From assembly GCA_015680685.1 (NCBI GenBank), contig MNCI01003632.1:351460-415459 (forward strand): a DNA stretch of 64,000 nucleotides, written 5' to 3'. How positions within the stretch are numbered: the stretch's first letter is position 1; every line of letters starts with the position of its first letter. Made by a program: the position numbers and the translations under genes. The stretch is from Gnetum montanum (taxonomy: Eukaryota; Streptophyta; Gnetopsida; Gnetales; Gnetaceae). The notes under the pieces were generated by a model. The model did not search any database. It had not been told where the DNA came from and saw only the letters and a list, made by a program, of their open reading frames with translations. This document shows, one piece after another, positions 21,631-33,399 of this stretch.

Positions 21631-23840
21631 TTTAAAGCCTCCATGCTAGCTCCACATTGGCCAACATGGATGGAAAATCCAAATAGTTTCCCAAGCTTAT
21701 TTAGGATAGTTTTTGACTTTCAATGGCTTGCATGTTAGTGCAGTTAACTAGGGAAGGGAATAGACTACTTTTGGCATCATTTTTAATCCCTGGCACCCCT
21801 ATCTTAAGCTTGAAAATGTCCTCAATGATGGATTCATGCTAGGGTAGCATGAAGCCAACATGGAGACCAAGGAAACTATGTTGCACATCATCAAGAGGAT
21901 TAAAAATAGGGTTCCAAGGTCTTCCCAAGGTAGCATAGGGCCAAGTCTATCAAAATGGATCATTTTGAATGTCGGAAAGGCCAAAATGAAGCTCTTGAAG
22001 CTTCACCCCTTATTTCCATGTTGACCAGCATGGATGGGAGGCAACTTAACATAGAAAATATAAATCTATGTTAAAATATAGTCAAACAAGTTTGCATGAG
22101 CATTTAGAACCAAGATTTGATAGTTGTGCATTCCCTAGCAGGGTTTTGAGCTCATTTTGAATGGGTTTTGAGTATTAAAAAACGTTTGGGGTAGTATGCA
22201 TGCTGGCCAATGTGGAGCCATCATGGAGTAGAGAGGATGCCCTTACTTTTTGGCCTCAAGATGGTTTGAGGAGTAAATCAACCCTTGTTTCACACTGGCT
22301 TCATGATGGACAATGTGGAGGACCTTAGGAGGATATATTTTTATAGTTTTTGGTTATTTTAGGTAGTTTGGTAGCTTTTAAAAATGTTGACAGGGTTGTA
22401 GGATAGGTATGAGGTAATTTGGAAATGTTTTGAAGTATCTGCAATCCTCCAAGAGCCTTCCTAGTTACATCCATGATGACTCTACATTAGCTAGCATGGA
22501 AGAAAGGGATGCTTAGCATGGAAGGTAGGAAAAACCTAAAATGGCATGATTTTTATTAAGTTTTAGCTATCATAGCCTCCAATAGGATTGGGTTGTCAAT
22601 AAGAGTTAATTTTAGAATCAATCTTTGGAGTTTTGGATATCCCCCCTTCATGCACGTTGGATCCACACTAGCCATCATGGAAGAAGGTCTCCTTTAGCAT
22701 GGATGAACTTTTGTATAAGTTTTGGACCAATTGCAACAAGATTTGAAAGGTATTTAAAGTTTCCAAGACTATAGGGGATCAAGGATTAATATTTGACATT
22801 GAAATTCATTAATTTGAAGGCTCCTAAGTGTCCATGCAAGCATTCCCCCTTTTCTCCATGCTGAGTAGGGTGGCATTAGCATGGATGGTAGCAAGGTGAT
22901 GGATTTCTACCATTTTTTATCTCTTTTAAAATGTTTGAAGGTTCTGACAGGCTCTAGTAGGATCTAGAGATCACTATGGTAGGTTATTTGGCTATTCTTG
23001 GTCATAATTTAGCTTTTATTTCATGCCCCCTAGGCTTCCACATTGGCTCCATGTTGAGCAACTTGAAGGAGTGGTTCACCAATATGGAGAAGGTTTCCAT
23101 AGCAAAAATTGACCCTAGATCTAGCAACTATTTATTGTTGGAGATCATGAAGGGGTAGCAAGTCTATCAAAGTAAAATTTATGGTAATTTAAGTTTTAAA
23201 AAATAGTTTTATGTCATACCTCATAATCCTCCATGTTAGCTCCACATTGGTTAGCATGAAGGAGGGGTTCACCAGTGTGGAGAAGATTGTATGTGTGAAA
23301 TCAACTTGTTTTAAGATGAAATTAGGCTACCAAATGTTGTCAAAGGGTTTGTAGGTCAAAGAGTGGTATTTAGGTGGTTGATTTTGGCTATTTTAACTTT
23401 TTCCCCATCCATCCACATTAGCTCCATGTTGGGTAGCATGGAGAAAGCCTCTTGCAGCATGGATGAACCAAATTCAAAAGTTCTGAGTACTTTTGACTAC
23501 ATTAGATGAGGTTTTAGGGCTACTTGGGTGATTGGAAGGGTTCTAGGTCATGTGGGACCATCCAAGGGGTAAGATCTAGGCTTTATGGGTATTTTTAGTG
23601 TGGGGGTTAAGTATGGATGTTACCCCACTTTCTCCATGCTAGGCTCCACATTGGGTAGGATTTCCCTAGCTTGGGTGCCCAAAATATCAAGTTTTAACAA
23701 GACTTAACCCCCTTTTAAGGCCTAGGGTTGGATGAGGTAGGTCACAACTGCAAAAAATGGCAAGGGAATTAGTGTGAGAGTGTTGTGAGGTAAGGAAGGT
23801 TGATATCCATGCTAGCTCCATGCTAGCTAGCATGGATATA
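21630..23840 (-). repeat. Degenerate tandem array, period about 185 bp
   Basis: A dyad of the form TCCATGCTAGCTCCACATTGG / CCAACATGGATGG recurs near 21641, 21835, 22015, 22197, 22290, 22470, 22650, 22853, 23035, 23231, 23410, 23632 and 23808. Spacing is mostly 177-200 bp, with one half-step (22197 to 22290) and one longer step (23410 to 23632). Each core is an imperfect palindrome often followed by AGCATGGA. It lies where T1 has its CpG-rich palindrome arrays, between gag-pro and pol. Confidence 0.7.
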
Positions 23841-25700
23841 GGTGTGGATGGGTTGTATCATGGTTATATGTGTTACAAGGGATCAAAACCCTAATGTTGA
23901 TGGAGTTTCCTAGCTAGGAGTGCCATGCAATGAAGATGTATGGTGGGGCCACCACCCAAAATCCAAAAATTTAAACTTTTTTTTTCACTTTTCCACCATT
24001 CCCAACATAGAGAAAACTTTTTTTTCCTCTGCACCTTAGTGTACTTTGAGTTCTAGAACACAAAATTGGTAATAGGGGTAATGGAGTGGGTGTTTAGGTT
24101 TTGATCTTGTTTTTATATTCAAATTGCTAAGTGTTGAGCACAAACTATCATTCTTCTATCACCGTGTACTTCCTAGAGCTCTAGTAAAGATTTCTTGCTT
24201 GGATTACCACCCATCCTTCAGCATAGAAGCACTAGATCTTCCTCCTAGCTACGATAAACACCTCATTCTTTCCAAATTTCAAGCTTATTTAGCATTGGTG
24301 GAGAAATATGAAGCAATGTGAAGGAAAGAGAAAAACTCCAAGGATTAAGAAGGTAGATGAGGCTTCCAAGAACATATTCAAACTTCCCAGGCTAGTCTCC
24401 ATTCAAGTAGCTTCTATGGCCACTCAAAGGTAGACCATTCCTAACCATTTTCTTCATTTTTTTCTAGTCGTTTTTGTTCTTTTTCTAGTTAGGATAGGAG
24501 CCATTTTTAAAAATACATGCAAAGAAAATGGTTAAATTGAACTTCAAAAATAATCCTACCTTGTATTTCAATGGATTTTACATAGATCGAAGGTCATTTG
24601 ATCATTTAGGCTTCAATTGATCTAGCTTTGAAATTAGGTTTGTTGTTCTATGTGCTTTTTTCCATAAATTTTGGGGTAAGCCCATTTTTGTCAAATCTAG
24701 GACATAAAATTCATCAAAATTAAATTATAAAAAAATTTAATCCCATAATTTAATGGTTTTTATGTGGGTTTAAAGTTTTTCAGCTATTTTGGCTTTAATT
24801 CATGGTTAAATTATGTGAAATTTGGCATTTTTGATTATTTTTTTGTGAAAAAAGCAAGTAAAGTTATGAATTTTTTTTCATGAAAGAATATATTATTGCT
24901 AAAATATAATATTACAATATTTTAGTGCTAAATTTAAGGTTTTCAAAATTTGTGGTCTTGCTTAATTTGGAGTTGTAATGAAGAAGTTTTAGGTATTTCA
25001 GTTAGGTTGTGTAGTTAGGGCTTGTGCCATTTTTTAGATTTTCATGAATATTCACGAATTGTTTTCAAACAAATGACAAAGCTTTTGAATATTTATTAAA
25101 CATGAGTATGTAGGGGTCAATTCAATCTTTCAAATAGTGGTGGAATCACTCCATTTTGAGCACAAAAAAAGTTTTGGAGAATTGTTTGCCAACCCTGCAT
25201 GAAAGGGGGCTCATGATGATGACTACGGTTGTGTAATTTTGGCTAGGTCTCATGTAATAATGTTTGTAAAGTTTTGGCTATTCTAGCTATGGATAAAAAT
25301 CTTGTGATTTCAAGATTTATTTTGGATGGAATCATTGAAATTTGAGCTAGGATGAATTTTTAACAAATTTTTAATTAAGGCTACATCAGTTAGGCTTAAT
25401 TTCTAGTTGTATTAGCTTTACCCCTTGGAGATGGGCAGTGTTGACATGGTTGAGAATTTTTCTTGTCAGCGTCCCATGCTAATAGGATGCCTAAAGATGT
25501 TAACTATTCTTTGAAGTTGATTTCATGAAAACTAAAATTTTTTAACTATTTTTAGTGATGTTTTTGCTAAGGACATTTCTAGGTTTTTGAGGTTTTCTAT
25601 GTTGATATATGGTTTTAATTGAGGCATAATTTAGTTATAATGTTTTGGCTATGGTAGTTGTCAAATGTCTAAAAACATTTTAACAAACACTTTAGAATTT
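23841..25700 (-). other. AT-rich T3 spacer, no gene
   Basis: Long A/T runs and short open frames only. The 65-codon frame at 24124-24321 on the plus strand has no motif and no related copy that I can see. Confidence 0.5.
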
Positions 25701-25716
25701 TTTACAAGGGACACGT

Positions 25717-26268
25717 TTACCCCAAACTAAGATGTTTTGCAAAATTCATAAGGAAATTATAAGTGTTGAAACATGGTCCTAATGGTTTTCTTATTTCTCC
25801 ATGTAGGGCCTTGGTAAAGCCCATACTCATTGTGGTTGAGTTGGTTACTATCCTATGCTCTATAGGCCAACCCAATTCCAACACTCCTTTGGTTGACATG
25901 ATCTTGGAGAAGGGCTCATTGTGGTTTTGACCAGGGGACAAGGAAATTCTTTACTTACCTCTTGCAAAAATTTAGTGTGACAATGTGGTCACACTTATTC
26001 ATAGACATGGGTAGGATCATAGTGGAGACCTTGCTACTAGGGTCTACTAGGCTAATTACCAGATTCATCACTAATGATCTAGTTGCCCAAGAAGTAGGAG
26101 AGTCGATGGAGACAAGGGATTCCATTGGTACACCTTACCTTTTAGACATTTGGAGAATGCTAGAGTATTCTTAGTACAACCTTGATAATACTCTAATGGT
26201 GGCACATATAGTCCACACCCTATTCCAAAATCCTCTGAGCAATGTGTATTAGTTACAAGGATAGGCAT
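25717..26268 (-). pseudogene. Unrecognised ORF remnant in T3 spacer
   Basis: Two open stretches (26268-26071 and 25941-25717) are in the same minus-strand frame, separated by about 130 bp with several stops. I do not recognise the protein. It lies on the T3 coding strand between gag-pro and pol, near the damaged left edge of A3. It could be an additional ORF of T3, a fragment of something else, or chance. Confidence 0.25.
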
Positions 26269-26354
26269 GGTTATTATAGGTTTTTTGATGTTTTGGCTTT
26301 ACTAGCTTGGTCACCTTTTTTAACTTATTGGTTTTGTGAACTTCTTGTAGGTAC

Positions 26355-26951
26355 AGTGATTTGCATCCATTCTTGGCTTGCTATACACACCTTGGGCTCA
26401 TGTAACTATTACTGGAATTACCAACTAAGTTCACTACTAAGTGAATCAAGTGAAACCACTATTGGATTTCCAAATGATTACACTTAACACTCAAAACTAG
26501 TCATACTCATTCCACTTTACTATGAATACGGAAAGTGAAGTACTTAGAAATTTAATTGATTAAACTAGGAAAATAGTAAGAATTATGCTAAGTAAAACAA
26601 TAAAGCTAAGTGCATGCTGTAATGATGAAAAGAAATCTTGAACTTTATTTCTATCATGAATTGTGCCCAAGTACACTTCACTCAAATAAAGAATTTGAAA
26701 AACTACTTAACATCACACTACAGGCATTCACTCTATTGCTAAAGCTATGAAAATAAGTTGCAAGAGTCTACCTAAGGATGGAATGACAAGTTGTTCGACC
26801 ATGTGCCTAAGTGTCTTATTTATAGGCAAGCATGTGAGGAGTGATATCAGATATCCAACATTGAAGCTTGTGTCTTGATACCAAGGATCTGATATCAAGG
26901 ATCTAATATTAGATGCCCAATATCATAGATATTGAAAATTTTGATTTATCA
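26355..26951 (-). mobile_element. A3 3' LTR, truncated
   Basis: Collinear with 35760-36351 (for example TCTTGGCTTGC at 26374 and 35763; AATAAAGCTAAGTG near 26599 and 36001). About 290 bp corresponding to the U5 end are not recognisable to the left, so this end is deleted or replaced. Minus-strand TATA box CTATAAATA at 26817-26825. Confidence 0.8.
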
Positions 26952-27149
26952 TATCCCCACAATTAATTGAAAACTCATCCTCGAGTTACAACAAAATGAG
27001 GATAGAGTTCCTTCCAAGATTGGGGGGTATATTTAGATGACACTAACTACTATATACATGAATCTTGAATTTTGCAATAGTGTTTTACAAAAATTTACAT
27101 AGGACATAACATGATATTATTGACAAAAAATAAAATTTGATGAAGCTCA

Positions 27150-29800
27150 ATGTAGTCTAGGTAGTTCCTAGTGGTGGTGGCTCTTCCATTGGTTGCTTTC
27201 CCTTGTTGCCAAGCTTTTGGAACTTGTATCAATTTAGGAGCACCTTAAGCTTTTCCTCCTCTATTCATAGGTCATGTATTATCCATGCTTATTATGTAAT
27301 GTGTGATGGAGCTGGTATATCCCATGGGCATGGAAGCTATGAAAACATTTGATTAGCCTTAACATACCAGGCTACAAATAGCCTTCTCTCCTCTTCGGAT
27401 GCTTTGGCCTTCTCATGTAATTTATGATAATCAGACAACCTTCTAGCTAGGTTTGTTGAAACATATTCCTACCATTGGTAGCTAGCCTTTACAAATTCTA
27501 ACTTAGAGTTTGCTACCTAAAGTTTCTATAAAGCATCTTTACAATCCATAAACTCTTTCTCCTACAATGTGTACATGGTTACTACTTTTTGTTCTAGATC
27601 ATTTCTAGGCCTTCTTGCTGTTAACATGGCCAAGTTAGCATAACAAAGATTAGCTAACCCCATGTACTCTTTTAGGTCTTCAATCTATAGTTCCTTATTT
27701 TCACTTTCACCTAGTGAACATGGGTATAGCTATCCAAGATGGGCTGCTAGTTAGGATTTTGTACCGATATGGAGATGATTCTAGCTTTGGCCATCTAGAT
27801 CTCTTTTTCATTAATTTTCTTACACATTCCCACCTAATCATGGAAGTTTTCTTTAAGCCTTTCATGTTTCTTTGTCTTATTTTTCCACATGTTGAATTCG
27901 ATGGCTGATTTTTATCGAATGGTGCTTACCTCCTTCATGGAGAGGATTCTATTTTCTTGGGCAAGTGGCTCATGTCTTAGTTGACCCTCATTAGTTGTTC
28001 TTTTAACTAGTGGATGCTTTCTTCTAATATATTTTTCTGATTTTGTATAGTGCTCAGCCTCATATTATCGACAATAAGTTGTTTGTTTTCTTCTTAGACT
28101 ATGGTGAGTGCCTTAGCATGTGAATACGTTTATGCTTCTACTATTGAGGCATTTGACACTACTTTCTCCTTCTCATTCTCTATCTACTTATTTTTCTCAA
28201 TTAAGTGGTTCATTTGCTTTTTTTTGAACTACTATATTTGGTCAAGTGTAATGAATTTTATGGGATCTCTACGTTCATTTCTCAGGGCTATGAGCTCTTC
28301 TTGGAGTTTATGGATTTCTACTTCTACCTACTCTACCTTGGTCTCTATCATGACCAATATTTCTTTGGTAGTGATTAGCTCTGACTATACTATAGTGACA
28401 TCACTTGGGATGTCAAAGAGTGTTTTCATGACTTGTCCAATCTACAACAATTGATTAAGTATATCTTCATGGTCAGTAGGAGTCACTGAGGTTCTAGCTA
28501 ATATTTGAGCATCTCTGGCTCCAGTTGGATTTGTCGGCAACATAATAGGTACATTAAAAGATTATTTGATGTGATCAATGATCACCTTTGCTACTATCAC
28601 TACATCCTCGTATTACATTACCACAACTATGGATCCTTCTCTAGTATTTAGCACCACTTGGAATGATGCAACATTTCGAGAGATTTGTTGTGACCATTGG
28701 TTCCCTCCTCTTGACTGTAGTGAAATTTGTCCACTTCTAGGATTTGCTGAAACTATGGGATGTATGTCATTATTGATAACTCTATAAAGGTTGGCCTCCT
28801 CCCTTGTTCCCCACTTTATGGTTTTTGCAATATGTTATAGATGACTCATTGAGGGCCTGTAATCATACAATAGTGGTTGTGGAAGTTATTGTTGTTGTTG
28901 CTAATACTCTTGCTCTTATTCTTGTTTCTCTTCATCCTAATCCTTCATGGGTGGTGTTGGTTTTAAAAATTTAGCATATGAAGCATTCTAGGCTCTCCTA
29001 GGAACATCATTGGTATATCTTAGGATCCCAACTTGCTTGCATAACTTCTTAATCAGGCAAGGAAATGGAAGTGTTAGCTTTCATACCTTCCTTTCTTCAA
29101 ACTACCTTTGAATTTCCATGAAGTAGATTTGTGCAATACTAGCACTGTATTTTCACATAAGGATCACACTTCCCCTATCCACATAGGTGGATAACCTATT
29201 TAGTTCTTTAGTCAAGAACAAATGATAAGTGCTAATTTTGAAATAGATTCACTCCTCTAGAGTTAGAGTTAGCTCACTATATCCCTTATCTTTATTGCCA
29301 TATGCCCATTTTAGCCATAATTTCATGGTTTTAGCATATGATATTATGGATAGATGTGCTATTTTTGTTCCTTCATTTCATATGTTTAGAGATTTTGCTC
29401 TTACCTTGATTAAGTATGAGACAAAGACTCCTTTAATGTTGATTGTGATGCCCTCTTCCTTATTATGCCAGAACTGATAGGTTTCTACAAGGTACCATTT
29501 TCTACTATTAAATAGGATAGGCCATAGTAGTGACACCTTAAGTTATGTCTTTACTACTTATGGAGTAAATTCCATGAATGGGCCAAAGCTCATCTCCACA
29601 ATGACTATGGTCAAAATTGACCTCTCTTGAATAACTTGAAGGTAGTCTTGTGACAATCTGAGGAGTTGTCCTTACACTTGTGGTTCCTTTATCTCTCCTT
29701 GGGAAATTTGTCTTTTATTAGGAATTTCTTGATGGATATTGTATGATTGGACTTCCTACTTCTCATGTTCTAGTTCTTATCCTTCTGTTCAACCTCTACC
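27150..29800 (-). pseudogene. A3 additional ORF in env position, helical domain plus coiled coil
   Basis: The minus strand reads mainly in one long frame from about 29760 to 27900, with shifts after that, interrupted by stops that sit almost only where Trp fits (for example the blocks around ALTLEE-stop-IYFK and MEIQR-stop-FEE). Order: a basic stretch near 29850 (ERSTRRTITRHKK); a helical domain of about 230 residues containing ITINIKGVFVSYLIKVRAKS and FPCLIKKLCKQVGI, which recalls the 'putative plant transposon protein' domain; a Gln-rich linker; then a Glu/Lys-rich coiled coil (EIHKLQEELIALRNERRD, EKNK, EENKQLIVDN). It lies between the protease/3' region and the 3' LTR, where Athila elements carry an env-like ORF. 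I see no clear signal peptide or membrane anchor. Homology is from memory of the family pattern, not searched. Confidence 0.5.
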
Positions 29801-30400
29801 TTGGTCTCTTGGTTATTTTCTTGTGCCTTGTGATGGTCCTCCTTGTGCTCCTCTCTTTAGGATTATCTACAATCATCAAGGATTTAAAATTACTAAGTTA
29901 TTCTCATATATTCTTAATAATTCTATACCTTACTCATATCCTTAGCTATGTTTGGTTCTTATTTCATTATGATTGTAGAGTTTGAAAAATTTCAAAATTT
30001 TCCCAATAATGGTTGATTTTCTTATAACCCTTCACAATTATCTATTCGTTTCATATTTGTGGCTCATAATGATGGTTATGGAACAAAATTATTTAATTGT
30101 AAAAACATTAATATGATTGATTTTCATTAAAATTTTGAAGTTTCCTTTCATTCTTATCCTACCTTCCAAGTATTAGTGTTTTTTTAACAAATAGCTCAAA
30201 TTTTCCTCACTACCACCCCTCCACAACTAAGATTAGCACTTCGGGATCAAATAGGTTTGAAATCATGAAAATCGGAGTAGTAATGTGCAAGATAGAATGT
30301 GGGAAAGCTAGGAGGTTAGAGCTCAAATCAGAGAAGAAAAATTCAAAAATCTCCTTAGGTTCAAATGGAAGAATGATGAAAAATTTGCTACATGTTCACT

Positions 30401-30446
30401 TATTTATACTTTTTGTGAGATCTGATATTGGGGATTCGATATCAGG
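30401..30446 (-). promoter_or_regulatory. LTR-promoter-like module upstream of A3 extra ORF
   Basis: Minus strand: dyad CTGATAT...ATATCAG (30445-30422), then 14 bases on, TATAAATA (30408-30401). The A3 LTR has the same order and similar spacing (GATATTGGATATCC dyad at 36242-36255, TATAAATA at 36217-36225). It may be an internal promoter for the extra ORF or a leftover LTR fragment. Confidence 0.4.
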
Positions 30447-32170
30447 TGCCAAAAATTTGCATTTTTCGTGAATTTCTAAGGATGGAAAATGATTCTCTTT
30501 GAATATATAGAATGTTTAGAGGAGATTTAGAGGGTCTTGGATGATTGATGATGCATATTTCATTAAAAATTTGGCACAAATAGTGTGTAAAGAAGGAATC
30601 TCAGGCTATGAAATTTCAGAAGATGGATAAGAAGGGTAATGAGTCCATGTTGTCAAAATGATTAGTTTAAATGATATGGGATGGTTTATTGATGTTTGTT
30701 GATGCTAGAAGGTTCAAGTTGATGTGGAATCACTTGGCAAGTATAATATACAATAGTTATACAAGTGGATCCTACCCAAAGCAGGATCCAACTCTTAATG
30801 TCCTTGTATAACCATGCATAGAAGTGTCCTTAGGCACTTAAGGAGTTGAATGTAATGCATACCTATTTAGCAAAACACACATGTTAGTACCACCAAATTG
30901 GAAATTTAACTCTATGTTACACAAAATCACAAGTTATGACTATTCTTATAGTGAGATGAGACGAACTTAGAAAGGATTGTCAAAAGTGGGACATGAGGTA
31001 TCTTACCATAGGGATAATGAATTATTGTGTTTTATTAGTGGTTAAAGTAATTACTAGCCTTTCTATCCAAGATTCAAACCAAGTCCAAACCACATTCCAG
31101 TGACATTGCATCATTTCATCTTTTGGAGTCACAATTGTAAGACTACCACAATTGCAAGGAGTATCATCACTTAATGTATTGTCCAAGGGAGGAGTTTATT
31201 CATGACAAATTTTTTTTATTTTTTAGATTTCTAAAAATCTAGCTACCTTCAAGCAAGGGTAACATGTCTTTCTAGTGGAACCTCTAGAAATTTATGTTGT
31301 GTTCTTTTATTTTTTTTTCCTGTGTCAACCTTCAAGGTAGGACTTATTTTACTCTTACTCCCATTTTCTGTTAGATCTACAAGGATATAATACAACTTTA
31401 GCAACATGATAGAACTCACAATAGTAATCCAAAAGAATCCACAAATCCCATTGATGTCACATCCTTTACATTCTAACTTAGTTCTTCACTTTTTGATCCA
31501 GGCATAATGATCATAGGTTTGTTCTTAGTTGTACAATGGAAAAGAATATCATTATGACCATGGTAAGAACCTATTATTAATGGAATGGATGGTTGAATAG
31601 TGTGGGATCATTATGCAAAAAATTAGTCTCTTATGACTTGATAACATAGAGAAATCTTCACCTTATTGGACTACATCTTACCTTTATTCTTAATGTGTCT
31701 TATTAACAATAAAAAATTATGTATAAAGGAAATAGAAACAAAGTATGAAAAAAGATAGTATGAAAAAGGTCTAAAGAACAAAAAATATCAAAGAATGAAA
31801 AATGTTAGAGAATTGAAAAATGCTAAAGAATATTAAAATTTTAAAAAATGAAAAATGTGAAAGAATAAGAAGATATCGAAGAATGTGAAAGATATAAAAG
31901 AATTGGAAAAATTATATCAAGAAATTAAAATGTAAAAAGAATTGTAAAAAAAATGAAAAAGAACTTATTAATTTTAGAATCAAGGTATAGTGTCTCCCCC
32001 ACGAATGAACTCATGGGTTAGTATTCAGAGAATGCTCCCTAGGTCTCCTAGATCATACAATTTAGGTGATTCACTTATCATCTTTATTGATTGAAATTTT
32101 TTATTATTATCTTATGTGATCTTGATGGTAGTTTAGTTTTGATCATCTAAATCATTATTTCTTTCCTTTT
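30447..32170 (-). other. A3 AT-rich 3' region between protease and extra ORF
   Basis: No pol sequence. Words near 31260 (GGGTAACATGTCTTTC) and the A-rich block at 31700-31980 match the post-integrase region of A1 (46150-46900) and A2 (14380-14900), so protease runs almost directly into 3' untranslated-type sequence. Confidence 0.6.
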
Positions 32171-32179
32171 TGATGTATG

Positions 32180-32780
32180 ATTATGAGGTAGTATTTCTTT
32201 TTAGGTTTCTAGTTGGAGTTATTTTCTTAGAATGGGAATGCACACACTTTTTCTTTTCACTATTTTTGTGGGCTAGTATGGTAATTGTATTGATGCTAAG
32301 AATGATTGATCCACAAATACATCCTTTGCTTTCAATAGTAATGCATGGAATCAGCTGCATGTGTATGGCTCCATGCTTATCCTCCTTAGAGATCTTAATA
32401 GATAGATCTCTCATACTTAGCTTAGTCTTAATTGTGCTAAGCCATTCTTTCCACATGATAATTGGAAATTACTTACTTTCATTTTTCACATCAATTACCA
32501 AAAAGTTTGCTAAATAAGACCACCCATTAATAGTGTTCACCACGTCCTCAATCTAACCCAAGGGAATGGCAATAGATTGATATGCAAGCTCCAACCTAAT
32601 ATTACACTCCTTTAATGGTGGGAGGTTCCATGCTTGATATGTTTTGTAAGATATCAAATTCACCCTAGAACATGAGTCTAGTAGAGCTTTGCATGGTAGA
32701 TTTCGAGCTACTCGTAAATAGATTAAAGAAACTCCTAGATCAATTCTCTTCTTAAGGAGTGACCCTACCTTAATCTAGTT
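32180..32780 (-). pseudogene. A3 aspartic protease remnant
   Basis: The minus strand reads ALLDSCSRVNLISYKTYQA near 32680, the active-site block of Athila-type retropepsin (LLDSGS) with Gly to Cys, then LPPLKECNIRLELAYQSIAI and a stretch open from 32456 to 32181. In the family this enzyme matures the Gag-Pol polyprotein. Stops replace expected residues near 32570. What should follow, RT, is absent. Confidence 0.65.
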
Positions 32781-33399
32781 TATGACTATCTCTATAAACA
32801 TGACAATTTGCATGTTTTTGTTGAATGATGTTGAAAGATTGTAGTTGGTAGGTGGATCTAATGTAGGAGAAGTCTTTCTTGATGAAGTTCTAACTCTATT
32901 AGCCTTTTCTAGACTTGTTCTAAAGAAAGAACATTTCTTTGTCTAGCCCTTAGTGTTTTTGGTAAGATTATCCACTTGTATGTTCATTACCCTTATAGCT
33001 CTCCTTTATTGTGGTTGTGGTGGAAATTCCCCTTGCATAATGCATGGTGGCCTTGGTGGTGAAGGATTACAAGGGAAATTTGATGGTCCAACTACTAGAA
33101 AATGTGAATAAGGACTATGATCCATCCTTGGAGTAGTAGGTCTATAGTATTCTAATGGATAATAAGGAGAAGAAGTTTGAACGAATGTGTTTCATAGAGA
33201 TATTGAATTCTAAATGTAATATCCATAAGGGTCTAGTTGCCTATATGGATATTGTTTCCTTGGTGATGGCATTACCCATGTCTGCGATTGCTACCACTAC
33301 TACTAATATCACTCCTATGATTAAGGGTAGGCTTTTCTTGGATAATATGTTGGCTGGAAAGTTTTCCTAATATTACCTTGAGGATAAGATAGTCTTATG

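Noticed and set aside
21630-23840. Centromere-type satellite
   Set aside because: The period is similar, but the units are very degenerate, limited to about 2.2 kb and confined to one retrotransposon.
28101-30000. Plus-strand Phe/Ser/Leu-rich ORFs in A3
   Set aside because: Antisense of the minus-strand coiled-coil ORF; Lys/Glu codons read backwards give Phe/Leu/Ser.
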